The notes beneath the pieces are model-generated. The model ran no database searches. It saw only the letters and a program-made list of their open reading frames with translations, and was not told where the DNA came from. Below, in pieces: positions 1 to 11,510 of a stretch of 64,000 nucleotides of DNA (position 1 is its first letter; each line of letters opens with the position of its first letter). Position numbers and translations under genes: made by a program. Source of the stretch: Metellina segmentata (taxonomy: Eukaryota; Arthropoda; Arachnida; Araneae; Tetragnathidae); the NCBI GenBank assembly GCA_947359465.1, contig OX375877.1:27291235-27355234 (forward strand), written 5' to 3'.

Positions 1-2445
1 ATTTCTAGTAGCCGTTTTCGTTTCTTTGATAAGTTAAGAAACAAATATTTTCATCAGCCGACAAACCGCAAACAAAAACAAGTCCACACCCTTTTCAAAA
101 GTCCTACAAACGCTTTTAAGCACGAGCAAACTGAAAAAATCCGTTTTGGAAAAACTCTTCGGCGTCATGCTGCTTACAAAGAGAGTGACAGCTGTAGACG
201 TCGTGAATCCTATCCTCCCTCTTGCTTTCATTTATTTTTATGCTGGGGATTGGGTATACTTTTAAAGAGGGAAAGAGAGACATATGGGAGATCACTCAAC
301 GCTGGGTTTTAAGAGTAATCAGATGAAAGTCCCGTTTCATCACGTCTGGATCTGTTATTTCAAGTTCTTGCATTTTTCAATCCTCATGTGGAATAATCCT
401 ATGGAATAAATTGTTCTTCGTCTTTTGAAAATAATGGTTGGATCGGTTGACTCTAATTATTTAAAATTTTTTGTTTAGCAGAAACATTTTGGCGACACGC
501 ACATTTATTGAGCATAACTCACCAATACGACGAAATTACACCATACATCGGAGACAAACGAAAAGATAAATTGATGCTTAGAGCAGAAGTCCGTTAACTG
601 ACTTTTTTTTCGGAAACGTTGAATGTTTATTTTCATAATGATTAGCTTAAATTGTAACATTATAATCCGTTTAAAAGATACTCTGCACTAAAAAGATGCT
701 TGTACAATTTTTTTTTTGAGCCCAAAACGAATAGTTATTTTTAAATTGCTGTAAGGCAAAACTTTTGTTTGTCAATTAATGAGTTTATTCTGTAAACGAG
801 AATATTACAACTAATCCTTATTGTAAGCAAATTTATTTTAAAATAAATTTAATGGAACAAATGGTAATTATATCTTTTTTGTGAACCAGAAAATTATAAA
901 TGTAATAATTCGTGTGTATAAAAGAATACTTAAAGTATGAGAGAGAGAGAGAGGACATTATATCAGAGTCAAAATAAATGTAGATGGCCAAGCAGTAGTG
1001 TTTCTGTGGAAGAAAATGTTTTCTATCGTATTCCAAACCTGACGTCAGTTGTTTGTTTCTCGATTACGATTTTAACACCTCGCGAAAGAAACTTCCAAAG
1101 AATGAATTCCGAATTAATACGTGAGAGTTGAATGGTCAACTTCAATTAGATTAAACGCCAAACGTCTCCATAGCAACGAAAAATTACGTTTTGTGGTAAC
1201 TTCAATATGTATCATGAAAGAGCATTTTCGTCTGGTTTGTTGGACAACTCAAAAAATATATCTTCTAGTTAATTCAATTATCTTAAAGCAAGTTAATTTA
1301 TACATAAATGATGGATGGATTCTGTGTGGACGGACTAATATAATCATTCGACACGAAATCTGAAATTCTAAGATGAAGTGTAATACAAAACAATTCAGTT
1401 ATTTTTTTGTGGTCTTGTTTGAAAAATCTGATTATCATCATCATTTTGAATTAAAGTAACTTAAAAAACTAAAAAAAGATCCAAGTGCAATCTGAATTGT
1501 TTGATGAAGCGTGCCGCGTTGGAATTATTTTTTTGTTTCATGATTGATCTGATTTTTATAGATAAATTCTTCCTCATCGTAAAAAATAAATTAGAGCGTT
1601 ACGTCCACATGTTAATGGTTGCGTTCACTGTTAAACGCGTGTACCTGCTAAGACGCTCACTGTTTACACGGGTTTGATAAAATGGAAGCATTATTGAAGA
1701 TTTACTTTCGTTTTTTCACGCATATTCTGTGAAAAAAAGGCTCAAATAATGATTTGGAATGGTTGAATTACTTAATCTTTGGGGTTGAGTGGTGATTTTT
1801 TTCCCTTTCTCATTTTGCTCACACAAGCAGAAGAAAGAAAACTTTCTGTTTAATCATGCTTGTAATTCGCTTAGCGTTCAATTTCGATGACATAAGATGC
1901 ACTTAATCTTGGCAAGTAGTTTTTATGTTCCAATTTTTCTATGTGTACTCACAAGAATTTTTTTAGAAACCTAGAGGTTATTGTGCCAGAAGTTTTTGTT
2001 AGGTTAAAATTTAGTCCAACTTTTAATATAGTAAATGTCTATTTCAAGTATTATATTTCCGTTTTGAGAAAAATTAAAATGGATGTAATAAAGTAAAGTT
2101 TGAAATTAAAATACCTATATATTTTTTTCTTTCGTGGCTTGTTACTTCTATGTTCTATTATTTTATGAAACTTAAAAGAATTTGGAAAAATTAGATTTTT
2201 TCAATCACTTGTTTCATTTTGGTATTTGCGAATTTTCTTTCTCTTTTAAATTCACTATTTATTAGTTTTTTAACGATTATTTCGTTGCATTTAATTATTT
2301 AATTTTATTATTACAAATAATATTGCTTTGTGTAATCAACGTAAATTTTAGTGTTATAATTTAGATAGTTTATTTTTGTACATTGATGTATCCTAACTTG
2401 AATTAAGTTTTAAAATGTTAATATCTTTCCCATTCTGTTATTTAG

Positions 2446-2541
2446 GACGAAGCATTTTTGCCCGTTACAGTGTACATTCAAGATATCAACGATCATGCAC
2501 CAGAGTTTCAAAATACGCCTTATTACTTAGAAGTAGATGAG
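2446..2541 (+). CDS. Cadherin exon 1 of window (end of an EC repeat)
   Basis: 32 codons in phase 0 between ttttag-type acceptor and gag|gtatgt donor. It encodes the last beta strands of a cadherin repeat (VTVYIQDINDHAPEF) followed by the first strand of the next (PYYLEVDE). DINDHAPEF is a canonical calcium linker, and the VDE glutamate is the XEX-type ligand of the next repeat. If the PCDH15 comparison holds, this is the EC1/EC2 junction, so one or more exons for the signal peptide and EC1 lie upstream. Confidence 0.93.
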
Positions 2542-2580
2542 GTATGTACTTGAACTCCTTATGTTTCAATGTAATTTTAA

Positions 2581-2967
2581 CCTTTATACTACGACCAGTA
2601 CAGTAACTGTACCATAATTGCGCCAAGAAAGAATTTTGACAACGGCCAGTACATCAGTTATACCTTAAAAGTTATAAGTATCGAGCCAAGAAAGAATTTA
2701 GACTACGACAGTTACAACAGTTCTACCTTGAAAGTTATAAGAATCGCTCCAAGAAAGAATTTAGACTACGGCCATTACAGCAGTTGTACCTTAAACGTTT
2801 TAAGAATAGCGCAAAGAAGTAATTTAGACAACGGCCGTTACAGCAGTTATAACTTGAAAGTTATAAGAATCGCGCTAACAAAGAATTGAGACTACAGCCG
2901 TTACAGCAGTTGCACCTTGAAAGTTATAAGAAACGCGCTTGTTATATATATAGCCGTAGTCAGCAGG
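2581..2967. mobile_element. TTAA-flanked piggyBac-like MITE, family A, with about five 60-bp units
   Basis: TTAA at 2577-2580 and 2968-2971 flank a 387-bp segment that starts CCTTTATACTACGACC and ends GCCGTAGTCAGCAGG. The ends are imperfect inverted repeats, and TTAA is the piggyBac target duplication. Inside are about five units of a 60-bp repeat (core: aagaaagaatttagactacg, then gccgttacagcagttgtacc). The insertion sits 39 bp after the exon 1 splice donor. Further copies are at 55642-56538 and 58959-59094. Confidence 0.8.
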
Positions 2968-3149
2968 TTAAGTTTGTATTTAGGCGCGTTAATCAGTGCA
3001 AGTTAGTCTTTCAAAAAGCACTTCAAGATTGAGATCCGTTGCATTGCTTTGAATTCTAGTACATTGTACGTTAATTTTTATAGTGATGGCTAAGCTAGCG
3101 CTATAGTAGTACCACTCTAGAATAAGTAGTAGCTGAAACATGCTACCAC

Positions 3150-3535
3150 AGGTTGACAGAAAAACGGTTGTGTGGAACTATGAGAACTGACTGGTCGACT
3201 TCCGTATGCGTTGTCCTATAATGAATGATAGACCCTTTGACTGTTATGTGTTGCCTTTAGCATCTAATGTTAGCGCCACAAGTAAGCAGTTTCAAAGTGT
3301 CTCAGGGAGGCAACAAAAATAATTTTTGATAGTAGTAGAAGCAGTGTCTGTCATCACGAAGCATCATACAGTTGAAATTAATTTTGCAATTAAAATTCCA
3401 TTGGAAATTCAACTGCCCATCGTGTACCATTCTTCAAAGAATAAAGACTGTTGACAGGAGCCATCTGGAACCTGTAGAAAGTGCCACTGTTTGAAAACGT
3501 GCGTAATCGTATTCAGATCTTCTCGTCACCAATTC
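3150..3535. repeat. Decayed dispersed repeat, pair with 18415-18765
   Basis: Two distant intronic stretches share colinear blocks: a block reading cgtatgcgt-ggtcct-aatgaat here and at 18430, and a downstream block around gtttgaaaacgtgcgtaatcg here and gtttgaaagcgactgcgttcgtaatcacg at 18711. Both are broken in all frames. Probably old copies of an unidentified transposon coding region; the class cannot be assigned by eye. Confidence 0.45.
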
Positions 3536-3866
3536 AACAGAATGTTTGAAGGATAATTCAACTACCGTAAATTACTTCTTTTTTGAGATTCATTGCACAG
3601 TTTTATATACTGCCTTTTGTAAGTTAGTTCTTGTATTGCTGGTTCTGGCTACCACAGGTTATTTAACATTATATATTCTTTTTAGTTCAATAGTATTTGT
3701 CTTCTGAAAGAATTGTCGTTAATTTTCATACAACGCATGGATTTTTATTTTACGTTCGAGACAATTTTTATCTGTTGAGAAATAAGTCCTGTTCCAATTA
3801 TATAAATTTCAAAGCTTGAAAACACAGTTTGATATGATTGTTTTATAAATAACTTATTTGAAATGA

Positions 3867-4335
3867 GAGGGTGGTTTGATAGTTTGGTAAATTTCTACGA
3901 GATGGCGACACTATTAATTTGATGACACCATGACTGGCACGTGTCACCACTTCGAACTTTCTCATACGTAATTTCCGCCAGATGCGACAGTTTGTTTGAG
4001 TTCTTCAGGGGTTTCAAGCTATCATTGCAACAGTTGCAACGAAAATGAGGGGAAAATTAATTTTGTGCACCGATAAAACATTTTTATTTGAAAGTGGATG
4101 GCCACCCAATTCTCCAGTCTTGGCCCTACGCAGCTCCTCGAAGTTTACAAATGTGAACATTCGTCTCTGTTCGAAGAAATTCTTGTCGAATACAGATGAT
4201 GTCGTTAATCCATATGTTGCAGCCTCTTGGAAAGATTATTTTCCGAAGGGAAAAAAACTTAAAAACTATCTGGAACAAAGTTTGCATTCCTCGATGCTGA
4301 CCATGTTGAAAACAAAACCGTTTTTTTTCTTCTAA
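3867..4335 (+). mobile_element. mariner-like element remnant (deletion derivative)
   Basis: Starts with gagggtggtttgatagtt, like the terminal repeats of many insect mariner elements, followed by an internally deleted body. The frame at 4045-4335 (96 residues) contains KKFLSNTDDVVNPYVAAS and WKDYFPKGKKL, resembling the C-terminal part of mariner transposases (FSSDEEV ... F..GI). No DDE catalytic residues remain and no right terminal repeat was found. Confidence 0.45.
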
Positions 4336-4986
4336 AAACGGAATTTAGCGTGCCTTTTTACCATAATTTCAAAACAGCAATCATAATATTCTATGAAAGG
4401 TTTTTCTTATAAAGCTAAATATAGAGGGCGCTAGTGTTTAGTTAATCTCTTTCGCGATTGTGGTGTAACTTGGTATGACAATCGAAAACGATTTCAGCAT
4501 ATAGTTTAAAAAAATGCTCGCCAAATAGGTGACACATCAAATTAAATCTTAACCGGAATTATTTTTTCTTCTCTAGTAGTTCGTGTGTTTATGTTAAAAA
4601 ATTTGCTGAAAAAAATCATTTCTACCCATATGCCATTTATTGTTAAAACGAAGTATAGAGGTATTTTGTGAGTTTATTGAATCCGGCCTGACTTTTTATT
4701 ATCTAAGGGTTTAATATTTTATTAAAAATTTTAATGGAGGAAAGTTAAAAGTCACATTAATTTTTTAATAATATGTGATCTGTGCCGCAAGCCTCGTTTA
4801 AGTAAACCTTTTAAACATGTTTTATACGCATGAAACAAGCACTGATTACTTTGAAAATAAACGACTCAAAAAACTAGGTAGCAGTTCAATTTACTGCTTT
4901 GTTATAAAATTTATGAGTTTAATTTATCACTTGCTTTATATACTAAATGTTTCTATGGTACCTAATTTATATACTGTTTTGACTAG

Positions 4987-5082
4987 CTTACACCTGTTGG
5001 CCTTACTGTATTCCGTGGTCTTCATGCAGTAGACAAAGATAAGCCCAACACTCCCAACTCTGATGTAACATATTCAATTGTG
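4987..5082 (+). CDS. Cadherin exon 2 (start of first complete EC repeat)
   Basis: 32 codons, phase 0 on both sides, between gactag and gtg|gtaaga. It encodes LTPVGLTVFRGLHAVDKDKP and then NTPNSDVTYSIV. AVDKD is the DxD calcium motif of this repeat. Joined to exon 1 it gives VDELTPVG, which is where human PCDH15 EC2 reads NELTPVG; this is one of two anchors for the family call. Confidence 0.92.
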
Positions 5083-5369
5083 GTAAGAAATTTTTTGTTT
5101 ATTTGAGACCAAATTTCAGTTTCTCAAAACAGTTTAAAATGACTACATATACAATAAAATGTACAATTAAAGAACAAATACGTCACATTGGCCAGTAAAC
5201 TTTCAAAGCTTAAGGGCCAAAGTGACGTATTCATTTTATTATTACCTATAAAAATGAAATGAAGATTTTAAAATATATTACTTACTTTCTTTTTTATTTT
5301 AATATTTTGGAAATCGAAAACACTTTTCTTGAAATCGCTCTAATTGTATTTGATGTTCCCTTTTTGATC

Positions 5370-5610
5370 GAGGTCCCAAGCACAGTCATAAATTCAACCC
5401 CATTACCTTCCCATATCCAAAGCCTGTGAACCAACCCCTAAAATTGATGATTACGCTTTTTCACGGGTTCTACTTGCCGTTTCACATAAACTTTTTTCTC
5501 ATCTGACTTAAACTTCATGCAAACACAGAAGTCTCACCCCTTAGTTTTTTGTCTGCTATTCGTAATTCGTGTTCATAAAACCATAGTTTGTATCAATAAA
5601 TCAGCTTTTT
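5370..5610. repeat. Dispersed repeat, pair with 52985-53175
   Basis: Colinear matches with 53050-53170: gttctacttgccgtttc here and gttctatttgccatttc there, then tctgacttaaacttcatgca and tctgacttcaacctccatgc, then gtctcaccccttag and gtcttacccctgag. Both lie in introns of the same gene, 47 kb apart. Class unknown; no termini identified. Confidence 0.55.
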
Positions 5611-5765
5611 ATTGATTAACTACTTAGCCCGTGTCTGTTTTGTTTTAACCCTCCAAGTGACTTTGACGAGTTATCTCGTCCATCAAGATTTGACCAATCT
5701 TTGCTAATGGTAAGGTATAACGCAATTTAAATACTGCCGATTCTTTCATGGCATTTGGTATTTTT

Positions 5766-5856
5766 AATTAGCGTCACACTGGAGCAACACAACGGGCTAT
5801 TGGTGATGGTCCGGGATGTACCCCCAAAGGGAAAGATTCCAGGACACCACGTACTG
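5766..5856 (-). mobile_element. SINE fragment (tail part, minus orientation)
   Basis: Reads agcgtcacactggagcaaca, then acgggctattggtgatgg: the 3' part of the tRNA-derived SINE seen in full at 13798-14117 and 28412-28735, in the opposite orientation to the first. It interrupts family B element sequence. Confidence 0.7.
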
Positions 5857-5861
5857 CTTTT

Positions 5862-6250
5862 TTATGATGACGCGATCAAGATATAGTCAGTCAATTTCTA
5901 ATGATATCTTGTTCATCAAGATATGGTCAGGTTTGCTTATGGCGAGATACCTCGTTCACCAAGATCTGGTCAGGTTTGTTAATGGTGAGGTACCTCGTTC
6001 ACCAAGATCTGGACAGGTTTGCTGATGACGGGATACCTCGTTCACCAAGATCTGGTCAGGTTTGTTGATGGCGAGATACCACGTTCCCCTAGATCTGTTC
6101 AGGTTTGTTGATGACGGGATACCTCGTTCACCAAGATCTGGACAGGTTTGTTGATGGCGAGATACCACGTTCCCCTAGATCTGTTCAGGTTTGTTGATGA
6201 CGGGATACCTCGTTCACGAAGATCTGGTCAGGTTTGGTAATTGCGAGATA
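5862..6250. repeat. 43-bp tandem array (satellite inside family B element)
   Basis: From about 5940 to 6241 seven units recur at exactly 43-bp spacing (5941, 5984, 6027, 6070, 6113, 6156, 6199), preceded by more diverged units. Two variants alternate in the later units (gacggg...cgttcacc and ggcgag...acgttcccc), a nascent 86-bp higher-order repeat. Short open frames through it are by-products of the repeat, not genes. Confidence 0.85.
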
Positions 6251-6289
6251 CCTCAGCGAGAAAACCAACAGAAGAGTTGATGTATAATA

Positions 6290-6435
6290 CAGTAATACCT
6301 CGATTAGTCATCACCTGGATAACTCGGTACTCCGAATATATCGTCAATATTTTTAGGTTCGGTCTAGCTCACATTGACGGCAGTGTAACCAAATCCTCGT
6401 TTAGTCGTTGCATTTATTTCATTTGTGAACATTAA
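6290..6435 (+). mobile_element. pogo/Tigger-like end fragment
   Basis: A TA followed by cagtaatacctcgattagtc resembles the outer end of pogo/Tigger elements, as at 36486. No matching right end was found, so this is a truncated fragment; its right limit is arbitrary. Confidence 0.4.
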
Positions 6436-7120
6436 ATCTTGCGAACTCAAAAGAGGGAATTGATTCATTTAAGAGCTTCACACCATGATAATTTAATTTA
6501 ATGTACATTTTTAATTTATAATTAATAAGGTTATTATAGGCATTTAGTTTGAAAAATGTTTGATAAAGTAGCAAGTCGTCAACATACAAGTGAAACCCAC
6601 TAAGTAAAAAACACAGATCTCAGCAAACTAAGTCGAAAAATTCATCACTATGCTGTACTCACGAAGTAGGCTTCTCAAGAATACATCTAATCTTGGTACA
6701 AATAAAAATATGTCGTAATGTACACAAACACACACATCACCAGTCTGAAGATCACATTCTAGAAAGAACACCACATTCTAAACGTCTGAAGATCTAGAAA
6801 ATCAAAAACACTAATTTCCCGGAAATTTTGACTTTTTTTTAAAAAACCTTTAAGCCGACTATATTTTGATAGAAAATACAAATGTTAAGTGAAAACAAAT
6901 AAACTCTTACATGCACACGCATGCATGGTTTTAAAAAATGTTAAGAACATTTAGGATGAAGGAAGGTCTACAACTCTGATCATCTGTGACTTTAGTCCGT
7001 TTTTGTTCCGAATCCGTTAGCTGTTAAAGAATGTGTGAAAGAGTTTTTTTACCTTCTCTACTTGGTTACGGTCCAGTAACTTTATTTCAATCATTCTTAA
7101 TCTCGTGTTTTCTTTTATAG

Positions 7121-7240
7121 GGTGGAAACGAGAACAATTCATTTGCATTATCCGACCCCATTGAAGGAATAATTGTAGTCAACAAGCCTCTGGATTATGA
7201 TTATGGATCGCGAGAATTCAAGCTGCTTATACAAGCATCC
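7121..7240 (+). CDS. Cadherin exon 3 (middle of first complete EC repeat)
   Basis: 40 codons, phase 0 both sides, acceptor tcttttatag, donor tcc|gtaagt. It encodes GGNENNSFALSDPIEGIIVV then NKPLDYDYGSREFKLLIQAS. LDYDY occupies the LDRE position but has D-Y-D in place of D-R-E, so the calcium ligand glutamate is replaced by aspartate. NNS is a possible N-glycosylation site. Confidence 0.93.
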
Positions 7241-8281
7241 GTAAGTACCGTTCCATTGTTTCTAATGATAGTATTTCATAACTTTCCATCATTTTATTCC
7301 GAAGATATGATTACTGTATAATAAAAGTTGCTGATTTCCCACACAAAAGTTTAAAGTGCAAATACAGCATTGGGAAAATTACTGGAAGTGCAATTGAACC
7401 CCAATTTAAGGTCAGTAGATATGTATATTTTTTGCTCTGGATACAAATTCAAAGCCATAAATATTGTTTGGGTGGGAACAATTCTGGAAAATAAGAATCG
7501 GCAGAATTATGAACAAAATCATTCGTTTAACTCTCGATAATGTTTTTTTTTTCATTACAATTTTCACTTGAATGAGTTTGGAGTTCCTCCAATGGGACTA
7601 AATACCTCAATATAAAATAAAACTGTTTTCCGCACCATACAATGCAGCATAATTCTATAATACTCTATTGGAGAATCTGATCTTTTATTGCAAATTAATT
7701 TTCCAGGAATTTATTACATCTCTGTAATAGGAATATTATTTATTTCAAGCGGTTCAGGACCCTATTCATGCAAATTCTGAGGTTATCTTCCACGCTACTG
7801 AAATGTGTAGACTCAAGATGAAGGAAGGTCTACCGGTTCATATAAGACTATATAATAGACTTTACAATGGACAAGGTTTTTTCGGAACCTCTACTTTTCT
7901 TGGACTTTTTGGGGGTTTATGTACTCGTGGGCTTGGTCTAATTTAAAGAGACCATGTCGAGGATTAGTAACAACATAACAACAACATAGGTTTTATCGAG
8001 TACTTAATAGTCTGCTAAAGTGTTTTTAACCATATTTGAAAGTAATGGAGATTTTATCGAACTATTCGAAAAAAAATGTTGAAATTCAAGTTCTGTATTT
8101 CTAGAAAGTCACCTCCATTAACTAACTTTTAAAAAATAATGAAAAAAATATTGAAAGTTTTCTGATACGACACATATTAGGGGTGAAAGTAAGAAGACAC
8201 CTTTATGCAAATATCATCTAATATGAATTCAGGAAGCGAAATATCTGACTTTTTTTATTTTCTACCGAAAATTCATAGTGA
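7241..8281. other. Intronic stretch without recognised features
   Basis: AT-rich intron sequence. The only pattern noted is a short repeated phrase (gatgaaggaaggtctac) at 6956 and 7818. No coding potential seen. Confidence 0.6.
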
Positions 8282-8554
8282 GTTGCTGTAAGTTTTGAAA
8301 CATCATACTAAAGGTATCAAAACTTCCCAAAAGAACAAAACGCCTCCAATCTTATTAGCTCTCGTATTGCAGAAGCTGACCATAGAACTGCAAACCGAAC
8401 ATGGCCTAATCGTATGGTAGTTGCTGTAGGTTTTGAAACATACTAAAGGTATCAAAACTTCCCAAAAGAACAAAACGCCTCCAATCTTATTAGCTCTCGT
8501 ATTGCAGAAGCTGACCATAGAACTGCAAAACGAACATGGCCTAGTCGTATGGTA
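8282..8554. repeat. Tandem duplication of about 137 bp
   Basis: Units 8282-8419 and 8420-8554 are nearly identical, sharing ggtatcaaaacttcccaaaa and ctcgtattgcagaagctgac. They differ by a 3-bp indel (catcatact against catact) and a few substitutions, so the duplication is recent. Confidence 0.92.
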
Positions 8555-8639
8555 TACTTTTAGAAAGTAAAAGCCGTCTCTTAAGCGCTAATATCCACCT
8601 TAAAACTGGGTTAAACTAATTCTAACCTTTTCTCTTCTT

Positions 8640-9000
8640 ACCTTTCTCATTAACAGCATGCGCTCTGTGACCTGGTTGGGATGGAACAAAACGCACGCAT
8701 TGCGAAACGCGCAATTCAAGACTCCGAACCGAAACCATTACACTTTCATCCACAACACAACAGCCCATCCCTCAGCCTGTAAAATCGCTTTCCCATTCAC
8801 AACGAAGGACATCGGGAACAATCGCCCAGCTGAATTTGATTATAAAAAAACCCATGCCCGGAGGCACCTCGCGTACGTTTAGCTATGCGCGCAAAGTTTT
8901 CCCTGTCCGCCGATAACGGCAAGATAACGGTGACCGTTAGTTACGTAGGATGTGGGAGGGGGGGGGGGGGTTGAGACTCTAGTTGCCTTCGCACTTACCA
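8640..9000. other. GC-richer intronic patch with poly-G run
   Basis: Visibly richer in G and C than its surroundings, ending near a 14-base G run at about 8957. A 74-codon open frame (8658-8882) crosses it but matches nothing I recognise. It could be an inserted foreign repeat or a diverged exon of another gene; nothing more can be said. Confidence 0.4.
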
Positions 9001-9689
9001 TTCATGGTAGCTGTGAAGGTCAGTGCTTTTATAGCTGAGCAAGAAGGGTTGCCGTTGCTTTTGATGAGTTTTATTTGTTAATTGCATTCCTGCCTTCTTT
9101 GCGTGTCCTCTCTGTACCTGGGGAAATAGGTACAGGATGTTGTGTGGGCAGATGTTCGGATGGGAACGGAGCAAAGGGATGCTAATTGGAATTATAAACA
9201 CTGCGTGGTAGTTAGGTGCGGATAGGATTGGATATGTGTGATTTGCGACATGTTATACGAAAGGGGATAGCCCGGATAACTTTTGAAATCTTATGAGGTA
9301 GTAAGATAACGTAGGTGTGCTATAATACTAAGTGGTTGCGATAAATAAAAACCATCTTGGTGGGTGTCCCAACCGCCATATAACCTACCTCTACTCGAGT
9401 AGAAGCTATGGGAAAATTTTACGCCCACTGATTCGTTGGTTTCTTACCGTCATATCTATGACGTCACTAAAATGCGCATGCGTGAGAAGTAGTATCAATA
9501 TTTACGTTCAATGATTGTCTCGAGGGTGTCCTGATCGTGTATATGAAATGTAAATAGTCTGAGCATGGCTATTGAGATGAGCTTCAGAAAGTGACCAACA
9601 ATTCAGCTAGTAGTCACGTGACTTCTGTGTGCTTAAAGTGAATATTGGACACTGTCCTATTCAGTACCTTCCTACTACATCCAACAGAA

Positions 9690-10350
9690 GACCCATTGCA
9701 AGACTGGTTTGGTTGCCCCAACTATTTCGTGTTTTACACTATTTGCATTTCCCGCGTGGTCTTTTAGACCCCTTCACAGCATTTGCGTTTCTGTTCTTGT
9801 TGAATGAAATCGTTTAAGTTTGAGTAGGGAATTTCGGCAAAGAGCCTAAAGAGTAACAAACTTTACTAAAAAACGACCTGTGTATTTTACACAAAAAGAA
9901 ATTCAGGATATTGTTGATAATGGGTCGAAAATAGAGTACTCGGAGAGTGAAATTTCGGATAATATTATTGAAAGCGAACACGAAACGGAATCCGAAATTT
10001 AGGCAGATGAAGATGAAGACAATTCAAGTGCGTCTTCACAAGAATAATAGCTCTACGGAAAAAATAATTTCAAATGGGATGCCCGGGGGAGAAACCTAAT
10101 CGGGCCGTTAGAACACCATAGCTTTACAGTTTCCAGGTTTGAAACGTCCTGCAAAATTAGGTCCGAAAGCTGAGCCTGAAGAGACCTGGAATCTACTTAG
10201 CTTATATACTAATATAAAATGTATTTAAAGTTAAGAATTGAATTATCTAAATTTAAAATGTATAAATCATAATTGTCTAAAGAATCTTTCATTAATATAT
10301 TATATTAATCAACTTTATACGCACTTTCGTGAGCGAGGTCTGAGAGACCC
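9690..10350 (+). mobile_element. piggyBac-like transposon remnant
   Basis: The frame from about 9865 reads TKKRPVYFTQKEIQDIVDNG followed by an acidic ES-rich stretch to a stop at 10001. After frame breaks, 10105-10200 reads NTIALQFPGLKRPAKLGPK and then AEPEETWNLL. The acidic N-terminus, GPK and the W-x-L-x entry to the DDE_Tnp_1_7 fold are typical of PiggyBac transposases. The catalytic part is missing. Flanking phrases gtcttttagacccc (9758) and gcgaggtctgagagaccc (10334) look like element ends, but no TTAA pair was confirmed. Confidence 0.6.
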
Positions 10351-10409
10351 ATCCACACTAGTTACGAGACGGTTTGTGACACAGCAGTTAAGGGTTAGTC
10401 GTTAGAAAA

Positions 10410-10461
10410 ACATGTCAGATCTTGATGGACGAGATATTTTGTCGAATCCACCGGGATTGTT
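10410..10461. mobile_element. Family B TTAA element end (remnant)
   Basis: Reads cagatcttgatggacgagat, then attttgtcgaatccaccggg just before TTAA: a decayed version of the end seen at 13700-13737 and 49790-49837. Confidence 0.5.
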
Positions 10462-10462
10462 A

Positions 10463-11420
10463 AGAACTAGTAAACACCGCACACCTATGACACAGAGCGA
10501 TAATATGTATCTATCTTGTATCAATATTGTGGTTTTACCTATCAAATGTCATAAAAAGGTATTTGTTTCCTCACATAAAATTTTAAGGAAATTCCAAACG
10601 AGTTTACACAAAGATCTGCTTTTATACTTGACTCACATTTAGCAATGCGGTAGGCGCGGTCGAAATGTGACACGATAAGGCGCGGTGTCTCTCTCCGAGA
10701 CAATCGCCTTTTTATCGTAGTAAAACTAACAACTCTCTTGAAGAGTTGAATTAGAAAAGGTGTACACACATCCATATCTCTTATTTTTTTAAAATTGAAT
10801 ACTCATTTGCTCATTAAAACCTTAAATGTCACGATTGCAAAATTAACGTAAAAATGTGTGCTGCGACAGACACTTAAAAAAGAAACATGAACGAAAACAA
10901 AATGTATTTGAATTGAAACAAGTTTACAGTCGTCGTATGACGTTCACAAAAACTGTTTTGAAAAACATTCCGCAACTTTATAAAGAAGTTATGTAGTCAG
11001 GTCAGTAGGCGTAGAGTATCTGTTCCTATTACTGATAACAGTGTTTAAACACTGAAAACTATCTTTGTAGTTAACTAAGCTGTGCTTTCTCCTGAATAAA
11101 TGATTTTCTGAAGTAGAGTTTTTCCAATTCAAGCTTATTGATTGTATGACCAAGTACAAATAGAAGAGAACACGGAATTCTCCGCAAGTCCCCGAGGTTC
11201 TAAGAAAGGAACTGTCGCATCACAATCATCGTGATCTATACAAGGGACACTTTAAACTATGGAAGGAGAAAACATGTTTTCTTAGCGGACCCAATTTACG
11301 TGTGATCTTGTAGAAACCAGGATATCCCTGCAGATAATAGGACTTCTAGACATTTGAACTTGTTACGAAACCCTTCAATCAACCAATTTCTTAAAAGCGA
11401 AGCCTTTAGTCGCTTGACTA
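10463..11420. other. Intronic stretch, mostly featureless
   Basis: A phrase at about 10655-10705 (ggcgcggtgtctctctccgagaca) may be another decayed piggyBac-type UTR. Otherwise AT-rich intron; the 76-77 codon open frames here overlap on opposite strands and show no domain. Confidence 0.5.
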
Positions 11421-11421
11421 A

Positions 11422-11510
11422 TGAAGTTACGAGGATCTTATCCTCCGGGATTGATCTCGGTCACCAATAGCCCGTTTTGTTGTCCGTGCGACGTAAATTC
11501 AACTACCTGT
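11422..11510 (+). mobile_element. SINE fragment (3' part)
   Basis: Contains acgaggatcttatcctccgg and accaatagcccgttttgttg followed by a gcgacgt motif: the 3' third of the SINE, diverged. A 12100-12184 fragment lies 600 bp downstream. Confidence 0.6.

Larger units (their letters stand above)
2542..4986 (+). other. Intron 1 (2,445 bp)
   Basis: Intron between phase-0 exons. It holds a TTAA-flanked satellite element (2581-2967), a decayed dispersed repeat (about 3150-3535), a mariner remnant (about 3867-4335) and otherwise AT-rich unique-looking sequence. No further coding exon was recognised: the exon 1 and exon 2 peptides are contiguous within one repeat. Confidence 0.85.
5649..6255. mobile_element. 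TTAA-linked MITE, family B, with 43-bp satellite
   Basis: TTAA at 5645-5648 is followed by CCCTCCAAGTGACTTTGAC and a gacgag-tatctcgtcc motif. The same end, in reverse orientation, borders TTAA at 13738-13741 and 49838-49841. The body ends in a tandem array of 43-bp units (gatacctcgttcaccaagat ... gtcaggtttgttgat). A SINE fragment has inserted at about 5766-5856. The right terminus was not identified. Confidence 0.6.
5083..7120 (+). other. Intron 2 (2,038 bp)
   Basis: Contains a dispersed repeat block (about 5370-5610, related to 52985-53175), a family B TTAA element with a 43-bp satellite array (5649-6255) interrupted by a SINE fragment, and a pogo/Tigger-like end at 6290. The rest (6450-7100) is AT-rich with nothing recognised. 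Confidence 0.8.

Noticed and set aside
1..2445. A first exon, promoter or signal peptide upstream of exon 1
   Set aside because: No frame in this stretch shows a signal peptide or cadherin strands with a phase-0 donor; the sequence looks like intron. The 5' exons are probably outside the window.
5956..6168. 70-codon frame rich in repeats on the minus strand
   Set aside because: Generated by the 43-bp tandem array; a 43-bp period does not preserve frame and there is no independent support.
5941..6255. Possible CRISPR array (regular short repeats)
   Set aside because: Units are contiguous 43-bp repeats without unique spacers, in an animal intron.
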